Counted from the first letter of the stretch, positions 35,807 through 47,085 are shown. The stretch is 64,000 nt of DNA from Prorocentrum cordatum (GCA_963575745.1 CAUYUJ010003636.1:380437-444436), one strand, 5' to 3'. Notes: generated by a model not told the origin, from the sequence alone. Made by a program: numbers and translations.

Positions 35807-36760
35807 GCTTTCATGCGTACCTATGGTCACAAAGTGGGTTCTCTTCGGAAGACGGGCCCTCTTCCCCCAGCAGCGCACGGCGCTGGGGCATCTAGCTTGA
35901 ACGAAGAGGCGATCACCACAATGTGGGCGACTGCCAGCATGCTGGTTGAACCGCGCTCTGGATCGTCGTCCCTCGCATTGCAGTTTTAGTGACTCAGTGG
36001 AGCGCGATGCACGACCCGATGTTCATGGCCCCTGCGATATCGTTACGCGTTGCGCGTTGCGTGGGATGGATTTGAGAGCCCATGACCAATCCTCCTCGGT
36101 TGCATCATGCGTGGTCGGTTCTTTCTACGCGGTTGGTGCACGAGCAGCCCTGGAAGGACGCCAAGGGCCCCGCGATATGTTTGGGCGGACCGCTTCGCGA
36201 GGGAAGGAGCGATAGAGCACAAGCTGCCCGATGTATATGAGGAGGTGTTCCAGCTGGGGTACAGACAGCATCGCAAGATTGCGCAGTGCTTGGCCCGGGC
36301 GACGCGTCGGATGCTCGAATTTGGCGGACGTGAACCAGTTTCTGAGTTCGTGCCTGCCTGGCCCCACTCTCGCTCGGTTTCTTCGGTCGGCGTGCGCGCC
36401 CACGGTGATCGACGGTTTCAGGGCTGAGGCTCATGTCAAGAAGTTAGGGTGCAGTATCGATCCTGCCCCCTGAGGCGGCGGCGGCGCTTGAGGCTGTGGA
36501 CCGCTTGGTGGAGGAGGAAGGTGTGCAGATTTGGCCAGCTGCTGGGGGCTCGTCACATCATGCTGGGGTTATGAGGAGGCTGTCGTGCACGGTGGTCATC
36601 GGCTTCGACGTGCTGGAGCAAGTAGTTCTGACATGCGAGCGTTGCGTGTCCTGGTCGCGCCCGGGGCAATCCTAAGGCGCTCTACACCACTTGCCGTGGG
36701 CAGCCCAGTGGGGAAGGCAAGGCGGCATCGCATGTGCCGAACATCCTAGGACGTCTGCGC

Positions 36761-37500
36761 AGACAAATGGTTTCTCGGCATCCCAAGAGCAACGAGCCAC
36801 TCGAACTACCCACATCGTGCCTGCCCGGGAGTGAGTTCGACGTCAGCGGCTGCGGTCACATCGTGTGCTTGGAGCTGCTGTTGTGCGGGCCTGGGTGGGC
36901 GGGTGGGGTTTTGACCCTCGTCGGCCGCCCGCCGAACCAAGGCAACACCCTTCCCTTCGGCCGCAGGGCAGGCCGCTGAGGGATTCGCGTAGCCGGCCAG
37001 TGGTTGGAGGAGAGGAGCGTTCACTCCGCGTGCTGCTGTCGATGTTCATTCCAGCTGCATTGCCCCGTGGACTTCGGTGGCGTGCTGCTCTTCGTTGGCG
37101 CCCTGTCCTTCGTTGGCGTGTCGGGCCACGGCGTCATGATGTGCGTCTCTGTCGGCACCGTGTGCGTCTGGCCCAGCGGTCGCTGGGCTGGGCGGCTGCC
37201 AGCTCTGACTGTAAGGGACTGGGGGAGCTCCCCGCGAGTCCTTGTCCTTTCCGGTCACGTCCGACCTCGACGATGGCCTGGTTCTCTTCGTCGAGTTCGG
37301 CGTTTTTGTTCCGGGCCCATCCGCTGTTGGGCCCCATCCGCTGCCAGTCCAGGCTGGTAGGGGGCCGGGGAGGTCCCCGCGAGTCCACGTGTGACCGGAG
37401 CTTCCCTGGCCACCGCCTCAGCGGCCCGCTACTGCCGCCTTCTTTCGCCGCCAATTGTCTGTCCTCAGATGGTTCCGCATCGCCTCGTGCCCTTCTTTAC
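36761..37500. other. GC-rich DNA, no gene recognised
   Basis: Contains a CCCCGCGAGTCC word twice (37228 and 37374) and a CTTCGTTGGCG duplication. No gene seen. Confidence 0.4.
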
Positions 37501-37925
37501 TCTTTCCTCACTCCTTCCTCACTCCTCCGTCGCCCCTCCCTCACTCCTCCCTCGCTCAACTCTCTTCCCTCTTCCCTCTTCTCCTCATCATTCTCCACAT
37601 CTTCCATCCTCTCCCTCCCTCCGCATGCTGCTCCTCATCATCACCCTCACCTGGAGCCGCGTTATCGTGTGCTCATTTCTCCTCCTCTTTCCCCAGCTCT
37701 TTGTGTACACTCCCCCTATACGGCAGGCTCGTGTCGTCGCGACCCCAGCGTTGGCTTCTGACACCACGTGGATCGTTCAACCTTGAACGATCGGCGATTT
37801 CTCGATCCCCACACAATTCCATGTTGACCGATTCTGGACAACTGGCGGCTTTCAACCTTGAACGCCTGCGGCGAGGTCACTGCCGGGCCAGCACGGCACG
37901 AACCTACCGTACTCCCACCTCCTCG
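37500..37925 (+). repeat. Pyrimidine tract plus dispersed repeat (partner 11940-12215)
   Basis: CTCC-rich tract followed by ATGTTGACCGATTCTGG and GGCACGAACCTACC words in the same order as in 12108-12215. Confidence 0.65.
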
Positions 37926-37929
37926 TAAT

Positions 37930-38151
37930 GACAATCATCCCTATCATAAGCACTACCACTACCATCACAAGCATCACGATTACCACCACCACCATTTATA
38001 CGTTTACATATAAATATGAAGATGTACTGATATACAAACATATATATATATACATACGTATGTATATCAATGACAAGGAAACACATGTTTATACGTATAT
38101 CGATATGTGTATATATGTAGATATGTATGCATATATGTGTAAATTTATACC

Positions 38152-38191
<40 letters not shown>

Positions 38192-38195
38192 TTGT
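37930..38195. repeat. AT-rich (TA/TATG)n microsatellite
   Basis: ACC/ATC triplets followed by TATG words and a pure TA run at about 38155-38190. Confidence 0.9.
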
Positions 38196-38369
38196 GGGTA
38201 TTGTTCGTTTCTGTCTCTTTGTCATCCTTTGCCAGCTCTGGCGGCCCCCCGCTAGCGCTGGCAGTCCATCTACATTGCGCCTATCCCGTTTGTTCTGCAT
38301 GGTGCCCGCCCAATGACTTCACATGGTTGCACAAAGCGGACAGCACATGAAGGGGCCGCATGTCCGAGC

Positions 38370-39215
38370 TGTCCATCCCCCCACATTCCCCCCTGCCCTC
38401 ATCTATCCCCCACCCTCCTCCCTCGCTCTCCCTCCTCCCCCCTCACCACCCTCCTCCTCCTACTCCTGCTCGCCCTCCTCTACCTACAAAAAGCATTACC
38501 ATCGTCATGTTCATCATCATCATCGGTACCGTCATCGTTATCGTCATCGCCATCATCGTCGTCATCATCATCATCAGCATCGTCATCTTGATCATCATCA
38601 TCGTCAGCATCGTCATCATCATCAACATTATCATCATCATCATCATCATCATCAGCATCATCATCATCATCATCGTCGTCGTCGTCGTCATGATTAGCAT
38701 TGCAACCATCATCATCAGCATCATCATCATGGTCGCCGTCGTCGTCGTCGTCGTCGTCATCGCAGTCAGCATCATCATCATGATCATCATCATCACCATC
38801 GTCACAGTCAGCACCTCCATCATCATCAACGTCACCGTCGACATCATCATCACCAGCACCATCAGCACAATCATCCTCAGCATCATCCCCATCATCATAA
38901 GCATCACAATAATCCTGGGTGACCTCATCATCGTCAGCAGCATCGTTGCCATCAGCGCCAGCATCATCAACATCCGCAGCATCATCATCATCAGCATCAT
39001 CATCATCGTCATCATCATAGTCAGCATCACCAGCGTCAGCATCATCGTCATCATCGTCATCATCAGCAACATCGTCATCATCGTCATAGTCATCGTCATC
39101 ACATTGTCATCAACATCGCCATCGCCATCGTCAGCATCGCCATCGCAGTCGTCATCAACACCACCGCCACCACCATCGCCATCACCATCACCATCGTTAT
39201 CATCATTCGCATCAC
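38370..39215. repeat. Pyrimidine tract and degenerate (ATC/GTC)n array
   Basis: CTCC-rich to 38480, then ATC, GTC and AGC triplets. Open frames are artefacts. Confidence 0.9.
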
Positions 39216-39419
39216 CCCATGCCCCCTGCAAATCCTCCTGGTCCTCCCCATTCTCCTCCTCGCTCCATCCGCCTCTTGGCGACCGTTAATACGCCCCGCG
39301 CCCCTGTCCGCCCAGCGGCAGTACATGACGGTCCGTGCCATGTCGAGCGGCCCGAAGTCGCGCCCAGGGTTGAATGCCTCACGGGCAGGGGAAAGGCGAA
39401 GAGGGCGTCAGGAAAATGA

Positions 39420-39640
39420 ATCCGGATGAGGATGACGATGATGACGACGATGATGATAAGATGATGCGATGATGATAAGCCGGTAATATAACTGTGGTAA
39501 GATAGGATGATATGATGATGCGATGATGATGGTGATGATATGAAAAGATAAAGTGATAAGATGATAATGATAATATGGTAAGGTGATAGGATGATGTTGG
39601 TGATGATGATGAGGATGATGATGAATTGTTCCCTGCCCTG
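39420..39640. repeat. (GAT/GATA)n microsatellite abutting the 3' end of the LINE
   Basis: Degenerate GATGAT and GATAAGAT words. On the minus strand it forms a TCATCATCC tail directly after the last LINE-derived sequence (GGGCAGGGAACAATTC), so it may be the element's simple-sequence tail or the target site. Confidence 0.8.
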
Positions 39641-39727
39641 CTAACCTCACGGTATGGCCTGCTTCGAAGATGTCCATATATATATAAGAAGACGCAATCA
39701 AAACTTATAACAGCATCATGATGGATG

Positions 39728-41428
39728 CTAGAGCCAGCATTCCCGCACACGCGACAGAGAGTCGAAGAAAATTTCACGCTGTACGAACATACTGAAGAGG
39801 GCTTCCACAAGCTGCACGAGACCCCGGAGCTCACCAAGAGTGACAGTGCCATCACCCCAGAAAATCGAGCCCTCGGCAACGCTGTGGAAGATGGGTTGGC
39901 CCGCCTGATCACAGAAGCGGGCGACTCCGATGTGCCAGCCACTGGAGGTCAGACCAGTCTTGGAGCCCCCATCGAATTGGGCAGACACGTGTTTTGTCTC
40001 CTGGAGAGGAAAGGGAGGAGGGGAATAAAACGCATGAGACTGCCTAGTCTCCAGGGCCTCGGAAGCCAGAGCGTCAGCTCGTTTGCTGAATTCCCTGAAG
40101 ACGTGCCTACACCAGTGACCAGTCTTTTCCCTGGGGGCCGCGAGGCCACGGGACCACAGCTTTTCAAGCCGAGTCTGAGCCGTGGCGACGAATGGGACAT
40201 AGAAGCTCTCGTACATGCTCCAGCAGCTGTTAAAACACTGAACAATGAGCCTCGAGTCTCCTAAAATCTCACGCCTACACGAAATACTACTCAACGCCAG
40301 GGGAGAGGAGGAGGGAGTCGGCTCAGGCGGGGTATCCCAGGACACGAGAGGAAGATCGACTTTGCGGCGCTTGATCACATCCATCTGAGAGTTCTGACCC
40401 GAGGGGGGGAGGCGGGGCTTGATCTCTGACTTCACTCGATCCGGAACGGCGAGGCCTATCCACTCATACGCGTGCTTAACAAAGAGCCAGGACTTCGGGG
40501 TCGAGAAGAAAGAGAGGTCGCCGATGGAGGGAACCCACAGGCCCTCGAGAAAATCAAGGAAGACTTCGTCCCACTGGCGAGCACGAGTATAGTTATGCTC
40601 GTGCTTCCACTTACGCTTGTTCCGTGCATCAGAACCATCGCCCCGCGAGAGCATCTGCTGCAACGTTCTCCACTCAGCCGCGCGTCCCCAGCGCACAACG
40701 TCCCTAAGAAACTCATGCGCACAGGTAGGGGGCGATGAGGCATTGATATGTCTTGGCGCCGTCCTGGACAAGAGCGAGAACGCGGCACGAAGGACACGAA
40801 GACCCAGCGGGAGAAACCCCGCAGCAGCATGCTGTCTTTTGGCAAATCGAACTGTACGTCTGAAATAGGTCACAGGATCTTCTTGGGGTCGGCGTCGGAG
40901 ACGAGCAATTCTCCGAAGATGATAGCCTTCCCATCGATCCAATCTCAAAGCCAAGCCATGACTCCAGACCCAGGAACCACTGCCATGACAGACGACAGGC
41001 ACCGCCCTCTTTTCGTATCGATCGAACCGGACTTCAAGCGGTACAGAGGTGGCTAGATAGAACTTGGCGTCCTTCCAGAACGCCTGGGAGGCCTTCTGCA
41101 ACCGGTGGCCCACCGCGTCGGTAGCGTTGCCGTCTGGAGTCTGCCAAACGCCCAGGACCTCGAAGCCCTCTGAGCGCACGGCGAAGTCCCAGGAGGTAGA
41201 GAGCACGTCGAATGTGAGCGAGTCGCACAAGGGGAAGACCGCATCGTTAGTGAAAAGCTCCAAAGACTCCTGCTTCCAAGATAAGCCGTAACTCAACATA
41301 ATAGAAGTAAGATCGACAAAGAGACGACGGATCATATCCAAAGAACTTGCGATCAGTATGACATCATCCGCCCAGACCAGATGGTTGTGAGGATTATCCG
41401 AAATAACGATACCAATGCCGTCTTGGGT
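39728..41428 (-). pseudogene. LINE reverse transcriptase motif C, thumb and partial RNase H
   Basis: In phase after the TAA: HNHLVWADDVILIASS, where ADD is the catalytic motif C. Then a long thumb/connection with basic and Trp-rich segments, then AQFDGGSKTGLTSSGWHIGV (first RNase H Asp) and VTLGELRGLVQLVEAL (Glu). The frame ends before the last RNase H Asp would be reached, so the copy is truncated or ends unusually. It is otherwise open for over 560 codons, which suggests the element is fairly young. Confidence 0.75.
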
Positions 41429-41764
41429 TTAGGCGTCCATAACACGAAATAGGAGTAGACAAACGATAAGATTCCACAGAAATGGCGTCTCCACTCCGCC
41501 CTGTTTTCCACTCTTGTTGAATGGGGTAGCTCCAGGCGCCCTGATGCCCTGGAAGACAGGCCCCACCACGTTGAAGAGCTGCTCCCTCAGGGTGGCCGCC
41601 ATGAGCTGTGGATGAAGACGCCGATGTCGCACGGCGTCGATCATGAGGTCGAACGTGATCTTGCCGAAGGCCCCCTGCACGTCACCCTTCGCGGCACACA
41701 GTGGGCACTGAAGATGCCGCTCACGCGAGCGAGCGCACAACAGTTGAAAAAAAACACCAGCCAT
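41429..41764 (-). pseudogene. LINE reverse transcriptase, palm motifs A and B
   Basis: KGDVQGAFGKITFDLMIDAV holds the motif A Asp, and GKQGGVETPFLWNLIV is motif B in the QGG-ETP-LWN form of dinoflagellate LINEs. The frame differs from the upstream part by one base; the shift sits at or near the A8 run (41747-41754, plus strand), a typical slippage site. It ends with a TAA. Confidence 0.75.
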
Positions 41765-41841
41765 TTATCCACTGAAAATTTCTCTTCATAGCCAAAGATA
41801 CAAGAACGAGCCCATGAACGAGGAGGAGGTGTAGAACGTGC

Positions 41842-42210
41842 TCATATCACAAGGCACGAAGTGCACCATTTCTGGAGCATGTCCAGCAGGCTGATACCAC
41901 GGAAATGAGCCAGTGAAATGGGCGATGGAACCTTCTTAATGAAGAACATAACGATAGTGCTCCAGGACTCGATACTCTGGACGACCGACCCCGAGTAGCG
42001 TTCACTAAATAGGTGACCTATGACATAGCAGACTGAGATGGGCAACGTAGCGATCATCTCCCCGACAATTTTCGATTTGCCTCCTGGAGCTTTGCCTGGG
42101 TTCAATTTGGCACGGGCCCTTGAGACGATGTCGATCGAGAGCTTCTGAGCGCGACGACCATCGACGTTCATACTACGAGCATCGGCGGCGAGTTGCTGAT
42201 AACGAATGTT
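41842..42210 (-). pseudogene. LINE reverse transcriptase, N-terminal fingers
   Basis: Same frame as the endonuclease. RARAKLNPGKAPGGKSKIVG is the LINE box before the fingers, and STIVMFFIKKVPSPISLAHF with RGISLLDMLQKWC matches the W-x3-x-L-x-K and R-x-I-S-L-L elements. It stops at a TGA; in-phase sequence after it (GYEEKFSVDKW) still looks LINE-derived. Confidence 0.7.
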
Positions 42211-43482
42211 CTACTCTAAGACGGTCTCGTTCGGGTCGGTGTATTTGTTCGTGCAGTGCTGATAGGCCTCTTCCCCCCATGCTGCATGATCTTTCGAGGG
42301 CACCCCTGCGCACTCCAGAGTAGAGATCTTGGCAAACGTGCCTGACTGACGGCTGGCCTTGAGCGCTCTCCACATCTCGCGAAGAAGCCGCTCGCGACGA
42401 CGGCGCCGTCTCCTAGCAGAACCTGGGGGTGCCTCTTTCGACTGCAGCTCGGCCAGGCGTAGATCATGGGGTTTAGCCTGGAGGACCCTGGACCCCGAGG
42501 ACTTGGTAGAAAGCTTGATGGCCATAGCAGCAGCCTCGATACACCTTGAAACTTTCTCCAGGGATGACTCCAGCGCACCAGGAGCACGAAACCCATTGGG
42601 ACACAGATTCGTCGAGACCTGGTCCAGGAAGAGCGCGGGGTCATCCTCCGAGGCGGGCTTCCAGCCCGTCGAACTACGTTGAAACCCAGCTTTGCCAATG
42701 GTGACTTCACCAGGCGCTCCCAAGGACACATAGACAGGAACGTGAACATTGTTGGCCCACTTGGTTTCGTTTCGGACCCAGCTCCGATGAGAAAGCGCTC
42801 TGGAAACCAAAACAAAGTCGATATGAGCACATCTTTGCCGTCCGCCCCAAGGGCGTCGGGTAAACCAATCACTCTGAGAGGGCCAGGTGTTAGCCATCTG
42901 CAGGTCGAAGCGTTCCAGAACACTGAGGAGTAAGAGACGACGTTGCTCGTAGGCATCATTCGTACGAGAAGGGGGACGACGCTGCACGTGCGGGCCCACT
43001 CTGCCATGCCAGTCTTCAGCTGGCTCGGTATTGGCACCCGTGCCCACCACGAGAACACGAGCTCCACTGGCCTTCAGCTTCGTGAGGACAGTGACCCATG
43101 AGACTATCGTGCGTTCAAACTCGGCGAGGCTGGCATCCTCTGAGGCATAGGGGAGGTAGCAGGAGACGAAGCCCCAGGAGCCCAAGCGAACCCAAGAGAT
43201 CCTGTCGGAGCACTCCCAATCAGAGACTTCATGTTCGAGAGGGGAGGGGATAGAGATAGCTGTGCGATGGCCACTGCCGTGGAAAAGAACACAGCCAGGC
43301 ATCTCGATGTCGACTTGCACCCGCTCAACTTCTTGAAAGAAACCAATACATTGAGCCAACTTTAGATCCCCACAAAGTTCGGCGAAGGTATTGGAGGTAC
43401 CCTTGTTGAAATTCCAGGAAACAGCTCTCAACGAACTCCAGGCTGAAGAGAACGTCCTCCTCGAGGACACGGTACGTGAAGA
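42211..43482 (-). pseudogene. LINE ORF2 N-terminus: AP-type endonuclease domain
   Basis: In phase with ORF1 after its TGA. Motifs in order: LRAVSWNFNKG (first strand), GFFQEVERVQ (metal-binding Glu), HRTAISIPSP, VLVVGTGANTEP (where GDFN or GxDAN is expected, so the catalytic Asp seems lost), and RCAHIDFVLVSRAL (S/H-x-I-D). A basic linker (RRRRRRRERLLREMW) follows. There is no Met before the first endonuclease strand, so translation needs readthrough or a former fusion with ORF1. It ends at an in-frame TAG, after which the reverse transcriptase N-terminus continues in the same frame. Confidence 0.75.
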
Positions 43483-44412
43483 TCAGCGGCAGGCCTCGAC
43501 CATCATCGGCGGCGTGCGCGAGTCCTTGACCTTCTTCAGCACCTCAGCGTAGACCTGCCATCCCTTGGCAGGAGACCACAGCGCGAGCGCCTGGATCTCC
43601 TCCGTCTTCAGCCTGACGACCAGAGGGGTATTGCTCCACAAGATTTGGAACTGGTCCTTGCTCAGGCCCTCCTCCAGCAGAAAACGCGTGGCCTTGCCTC
43701 CCGCCGTGTGGAACTGTCTGCGGTCTGGCGCCACCTCAACACCTGCGAAGACGCGCCTCCCCTTGAGCATGTGCAAACGGCCCTCCTCGAACATTTGCAT
43801 GAGCGACGTGCGAAGACCCCAAACGCCGTTGTTGCGCTCATCCCTCGCAGCATCACGCAGCACCAACAGTAGTTTAGCATTCAACTCCTGCCTCTCAGCC
43901 TTCTGTATAGAAAGATCCCAATCTACTTTGTCAGACTCCTTCTCCTCGCAACCCTCCTTCAGACTCAGGAGGTAAGCCTTGGCCTCAGAGCCAAGAAGAT
44001 ACGAACGATCAGTAGGCCTCCCGAAGTCATCGAACTCGCTGAAGCCCTTGATCTCCACGAAGCCAGCCTTGAAAGGGCCACCCGTGCTGACGTTGACATG
44101 CGAGCCACCACCACCTCCAGTACTGCCAGGAACCGTAGAGGCACTGTCCAGCTCGGCAGCAGAGAGAGCTCCCCTCGCCACTTTGAGAGCTCCCGATGCA
44201 TCTTTCCGAGCCGCCGCGGCCTCCGTCTTGGCCTCAGTGGCTACCTGCTTCGCTTCACGAACTTCCTTTTGAACATTTCGCATACAACGATGAGTACCAG
44301 AACACAGTTTGAACAAGTCCTGCAGGGACGGGTTTACTTTTTCCTCTTCCTCCATATCTGAGCCATCCAGTAAGTTGGCGGCATCGAGAACTGACGCAGC
44401 CCGTTTCGCCAT
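43483..44412 (-). CDS. LINE ORF1 protein
   Basis: 309 residues from the ATG at 44412 (MAKRAASVLDAANLLDGSD). I chose this start because it lies inside the segment bounded by the spliced-leader relics; the open frame extends upstream into flanking CAT repeat (poly-His) and should not be used. Residues about 40-85 (REAKQVATEAKTEAAAARKD and following) form a likely coiled coil, then a Gly/Ser linker, then a folded domain with WDLSIQKAERQELNAKLLLV and LWSNTPLVVRLKTEEIQAL, of unknown family. It probably packages LINE RNA. It ends with a TGA, and the endonuclease frame follows in phase. Confidence 0.65.
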   Translation of the reverse strand: MAKRAASVLDAANLLDGSDMEEEEKVNPSLQDLFKLCSGTHRCMRNVQKEVREAKQVATEAKTEAAAARKDASGALKVARGALSAAELDSASTVPGSTGGGGGSHVNVSTGGPFKAGFVEIKGFSEFDDFGRPTDRSYLLGSEAKAYLLSLKEGCEEKESDKVDWDLSIQKAERQELNAKLLLVLRDAARDERNNGVWGLRTSLMQMFEEGRLHMLKGRRVFAGVEVAPDRRQFHTAGGKATRFLLEEGLSKDQFQILWSNTPLVVRLKTEEIQALALWSPAKGWQVYAEVLKKVKDSRTPPMMVEACR

Positions 44413-44530
44413 CCTGCAGGAACAATCTGAGACTTGGAACGTGTAAGAATGGGTGTCAGAGAGAAAGAAACTTCGGCCGAGCCACAACCCCTCGGAGAGG
44501 GCTGCACAAACCACACGCCTCAAGGACACC

Positions 44531-44554
44531 CTCGAGCCCAAATGGCTTGAGCCA
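44531..44554 (-). other. Two tandem spliced-leader relics at the LINE 5' end
   Basis: Minus-strand reading gives TGGCTCAAG (44554-44546) joined to CCATTTGGGCTCGAG (44545-44531). The second matches the leader 3' part at 13 of 15 positions and the first matches its last nine bases exactly. Directly upstream is a CAT microsatellite, so the relics mark the physical 5' end of the inserted element. Confidence 0.75.
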
Positions 44555-44612
44555 TGATGATGATGATGATGATGATGATGGTGGTGGCGGCGGTGGTGGT
44601 GGTGGTGCGCCC
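44555..44612. repeat. (ATG)n / (GGT)n microsatellite at the LINE 5' flank
   Basis: ATGATG triplets (44554-44580), then GGTGG words. Confidence 0.85.
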
Positions 44613-45838
44613 TCTTAGCTGGAAGTCTGGTCCTCCCCCGATAATCCAGCAAACTTGTTTGTCGCGGGGTCCTTTTCGGGTTCAGTCGGTTCGACCACCC
44701 CAGCTGGCCCCGCCTGTATACCTTGCCTCTGGCAGGCCCTCGTATGCATTTTTGCTCGAAACCGAATTTGGACTTACCCGCACTCACCTTGGGCATGTAA
44801 TCCAATCGTAGCCCTGCATGCGCACGCCCACCCACCCATCGACGCCTCGTGGCGCGAAAGCTGGGAGAGCTAACAAAGACTGGCAACGAGACAAGTTCTG
44901 GACCACTGCGTGCACAGAGGGCCACGTGGGGCTCCACGGTCAGGAACTTCTGCTTAGCGTGTCGCGGCGGCGGCCCTGGCGACACGCTATGCCCTACAAG
45001 CGGATGACGTGTCGCTCTGCTCCGCGGGGCGGGAGGCTCGGGGAAGCTCGGGACGTTGACGCTTGGGAATGGGAGAGTGGACAGCGTGTCGCGCCGAAGC
45101 GTTGTATGCCAGGCTTGACATCCCAGGAATGAGCCAAGGCACGAGACGGATCCCAACACGAAGCACGAGTCTGGATTAGAGCTCCGGCGACAGGGACCAG
45201 TTTCTCGAGCTGCATCCAACGTGGGACGAGGGGGTTCGACTGAAATTGCGAATTGTGCCAGAAGGCCTTCTCGATCGCAACCCACGCTTCTCCACGGCTC
45301 ATGGGTCTACCTGTACAACAGAGCGTGGGGCCTAGCACTCTGATTCCAAATCTAACATCTCACTTCTTTCCAGCCTTCCTCGGGGTACTCCGTCGGACCT
45401 ATGAGGAAAAAGGGAGAGGAGGACGAGGAGGAGGAGGAGGAGGAGCCAGACAAGTGGGAGGCGGGAGGAGACTTACAACGCGATGCTCCATACGTTTGTA
45501 CGTAATTCTGTCAGTGATGATGCGTTCCCTAGTCCGTCTCGGATCCGGCTGCCTGTCAAGATGAGCCTGGGTCAATGAGCCCGCAGCTCAAACAAAACCT
45601 GGATGAGCCCACGCCATCTTCGCCCACCAGCCCGCACCCTAGGCGCGCGCAGAAGACCCGTGGGCCGGGTGGCTACAGAGAAGACGCAGCACAATCGGCA
45701 GGGAAGGATGAGGGGACGACGAGCCTGGCGAGAGGGAGGAGGGAGGATGAACGACGGAGGCGGGACGACGGAGGAGGGACGACGGAGGAGGGACAAGAGA
45801 GAAGGGACGACGGAGGGGGGACGAGGGAAGAGGTCGGT
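44613..45838. other. Unique DNA, no gene recognised; GGA and GACGGAGGA repeats at its right end
   Basis: A minus-strand open frame continues from the LINE (up to 45285) but has no recognisable domain and lies outside the element. From 45420 there are GGA triplets, and from 45735 to 45830 degenerate GACGGAGGAGG words. Confidence 0.4.
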
Positions 45839-45970
45839 AACACGCAAAAAGCGACCCCAAGCCAGAATGACCTTCGGTGCGCGGCTTTGAGTGCCCGCGG
45901 GAGGTCCAAATCCGAGTGACCCCTGTGGGCCCGCACCAAAGGTCACTCCCGGCGATGGGCCACACGGCGT
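45839..45970. mobile_element. Foldback/MITE-like element, family 1, degraded copy 3
   Basis: ACACGCAAAAAGCGACCCC and GAATGACCTTCGGTGCGCGG at the left, CGCACCAAAGGTCACTCCCGG at the right; the outer right arm is lost. Confidence 0.5.
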
Positions 45971-46104
45971 TCGGGCCGCAAGTCCAATCTCTGGCGGCCG
46001 TTTGGGACGATCTGGGCACCCCCGGAACGCTCTCGGCGAGGCGCAGCTGCTGGAACGATTCCGAAGGCAGGAAAGACTCCAGGAACCGACGAAAACGTTT
46101 GAAA

Positions 46105-46173
46105 CCCTCCTCCTCCTCCACCTCCTCCCCCTCCTCCTCCTCCTCCTCCACCTCCTCCTCCTCCTCCTCCTCC

Positions 46174-46206
<33 letters not shown>

Positions 46207-46288
46207 CCATCAACATCACCATCACTACCATCATCATCAGCATCATCATCATCATCACCATCACCATCACCATCACCATCACCATCAC

Positions 46289-46385
<97 letters not shown>

Positions 46386-47041
46386 TCGTCATCATCATCA
46401 TCATCATAATCATCATCATCAGCATCACCATCATCGTCATCATCATCGTTATCATCACCATAATCATCGTCATCAGTATCATCATCGTCAGCATCATCAT
46501 CATTAGCATCATCACCACCGCCGCCACCGTCAGCATCATCATCATCATCATCAGCATTATCAGCATCATCATCATCAACTTCAGCGTCAGCAGCATCAGC
46601 ATCATCATTAGCAGCATCAGCATCATCATCATCAACATCATCATCACCATCATCATTAGCAGCATCAGCATCAGCATCATCGTCGTCAGTATCAGCAACA
46701 GCATCAGCATCACCATTATCATCAGCATCATCAGCATGATCATCATCGACATCATCAGCAGCAGCATCAGCATCATCATCAGCAGCATCAGAATCAGCAT
46801 CATCACCATCATCGTCAGCAGCGTCCGCATCAGCATCAGCATCAGCATCAGCAACAGCAACAGCATCATCATCTTCAGCAGCAACATCATCATCATCAGC
46901 AGCATCAGCATCAGTATCAGCATCAGCATCAGCATCAGCATCATCAACGTCATCATCATCATCATCATCATCAGCATCAGCATCATCATCATCATCATGA
47001 TCATGATCATGATCATGATCATGATCATGATCATGATCATG

Positions 47042-47085
<44 letters not shown>

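Larger units (their letters stand above)
32150..36760 (+). mobile_element. Decayed LINE retrotransposon (plus strand)
   Basis: Fragments appear in the order expected for a dinoflagellate LINE: a WHCKDC zinc-binding start, a coiled-coil region, an endonuclease with GDFN, and a reverse transcriptase with an LPK-GG box and an IDD motif. They sit in different frames with several stops, so the copy is dead. The downstream part (35.8-36.8 kb) keeps only scattered frames. Element ends were not resolved; the start is placed just before the zinc-binding ORF and the end where coding resemblance fades. Confidence 0.6.
39640..44554 (-). mobile_element. LINE retrotransposon with spliced-leader relics at its 5' end
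   Basis: Reading on the minus strand: spliced-leader relics (44554-44531), 5' leader, ORF1 (44412-43483), AP-type endonuclease, reverse transcriptase and partial RNase H, then a TCA-rich simple-sequence tail. The modules are in the correct order in one frame until a shift at an A8 run (41747-41754). Four in-frame stops (TGA 43485-43483, TAG 42213-42211, TGA 41844-41842, TAA 41431-41429) and that shift make the copy non-functional unless the first TGA is read through. CAT/TCA triplets flank both ends. Confidence 0.85.

Noticed and set aside
44413-45285. N-terminal extension of LINE ORF1 to 600 codons
   Set aside because: The upstream part crosses the spliced-leader relics and a CAT microsatellite (poly-His) that lie outside the element.
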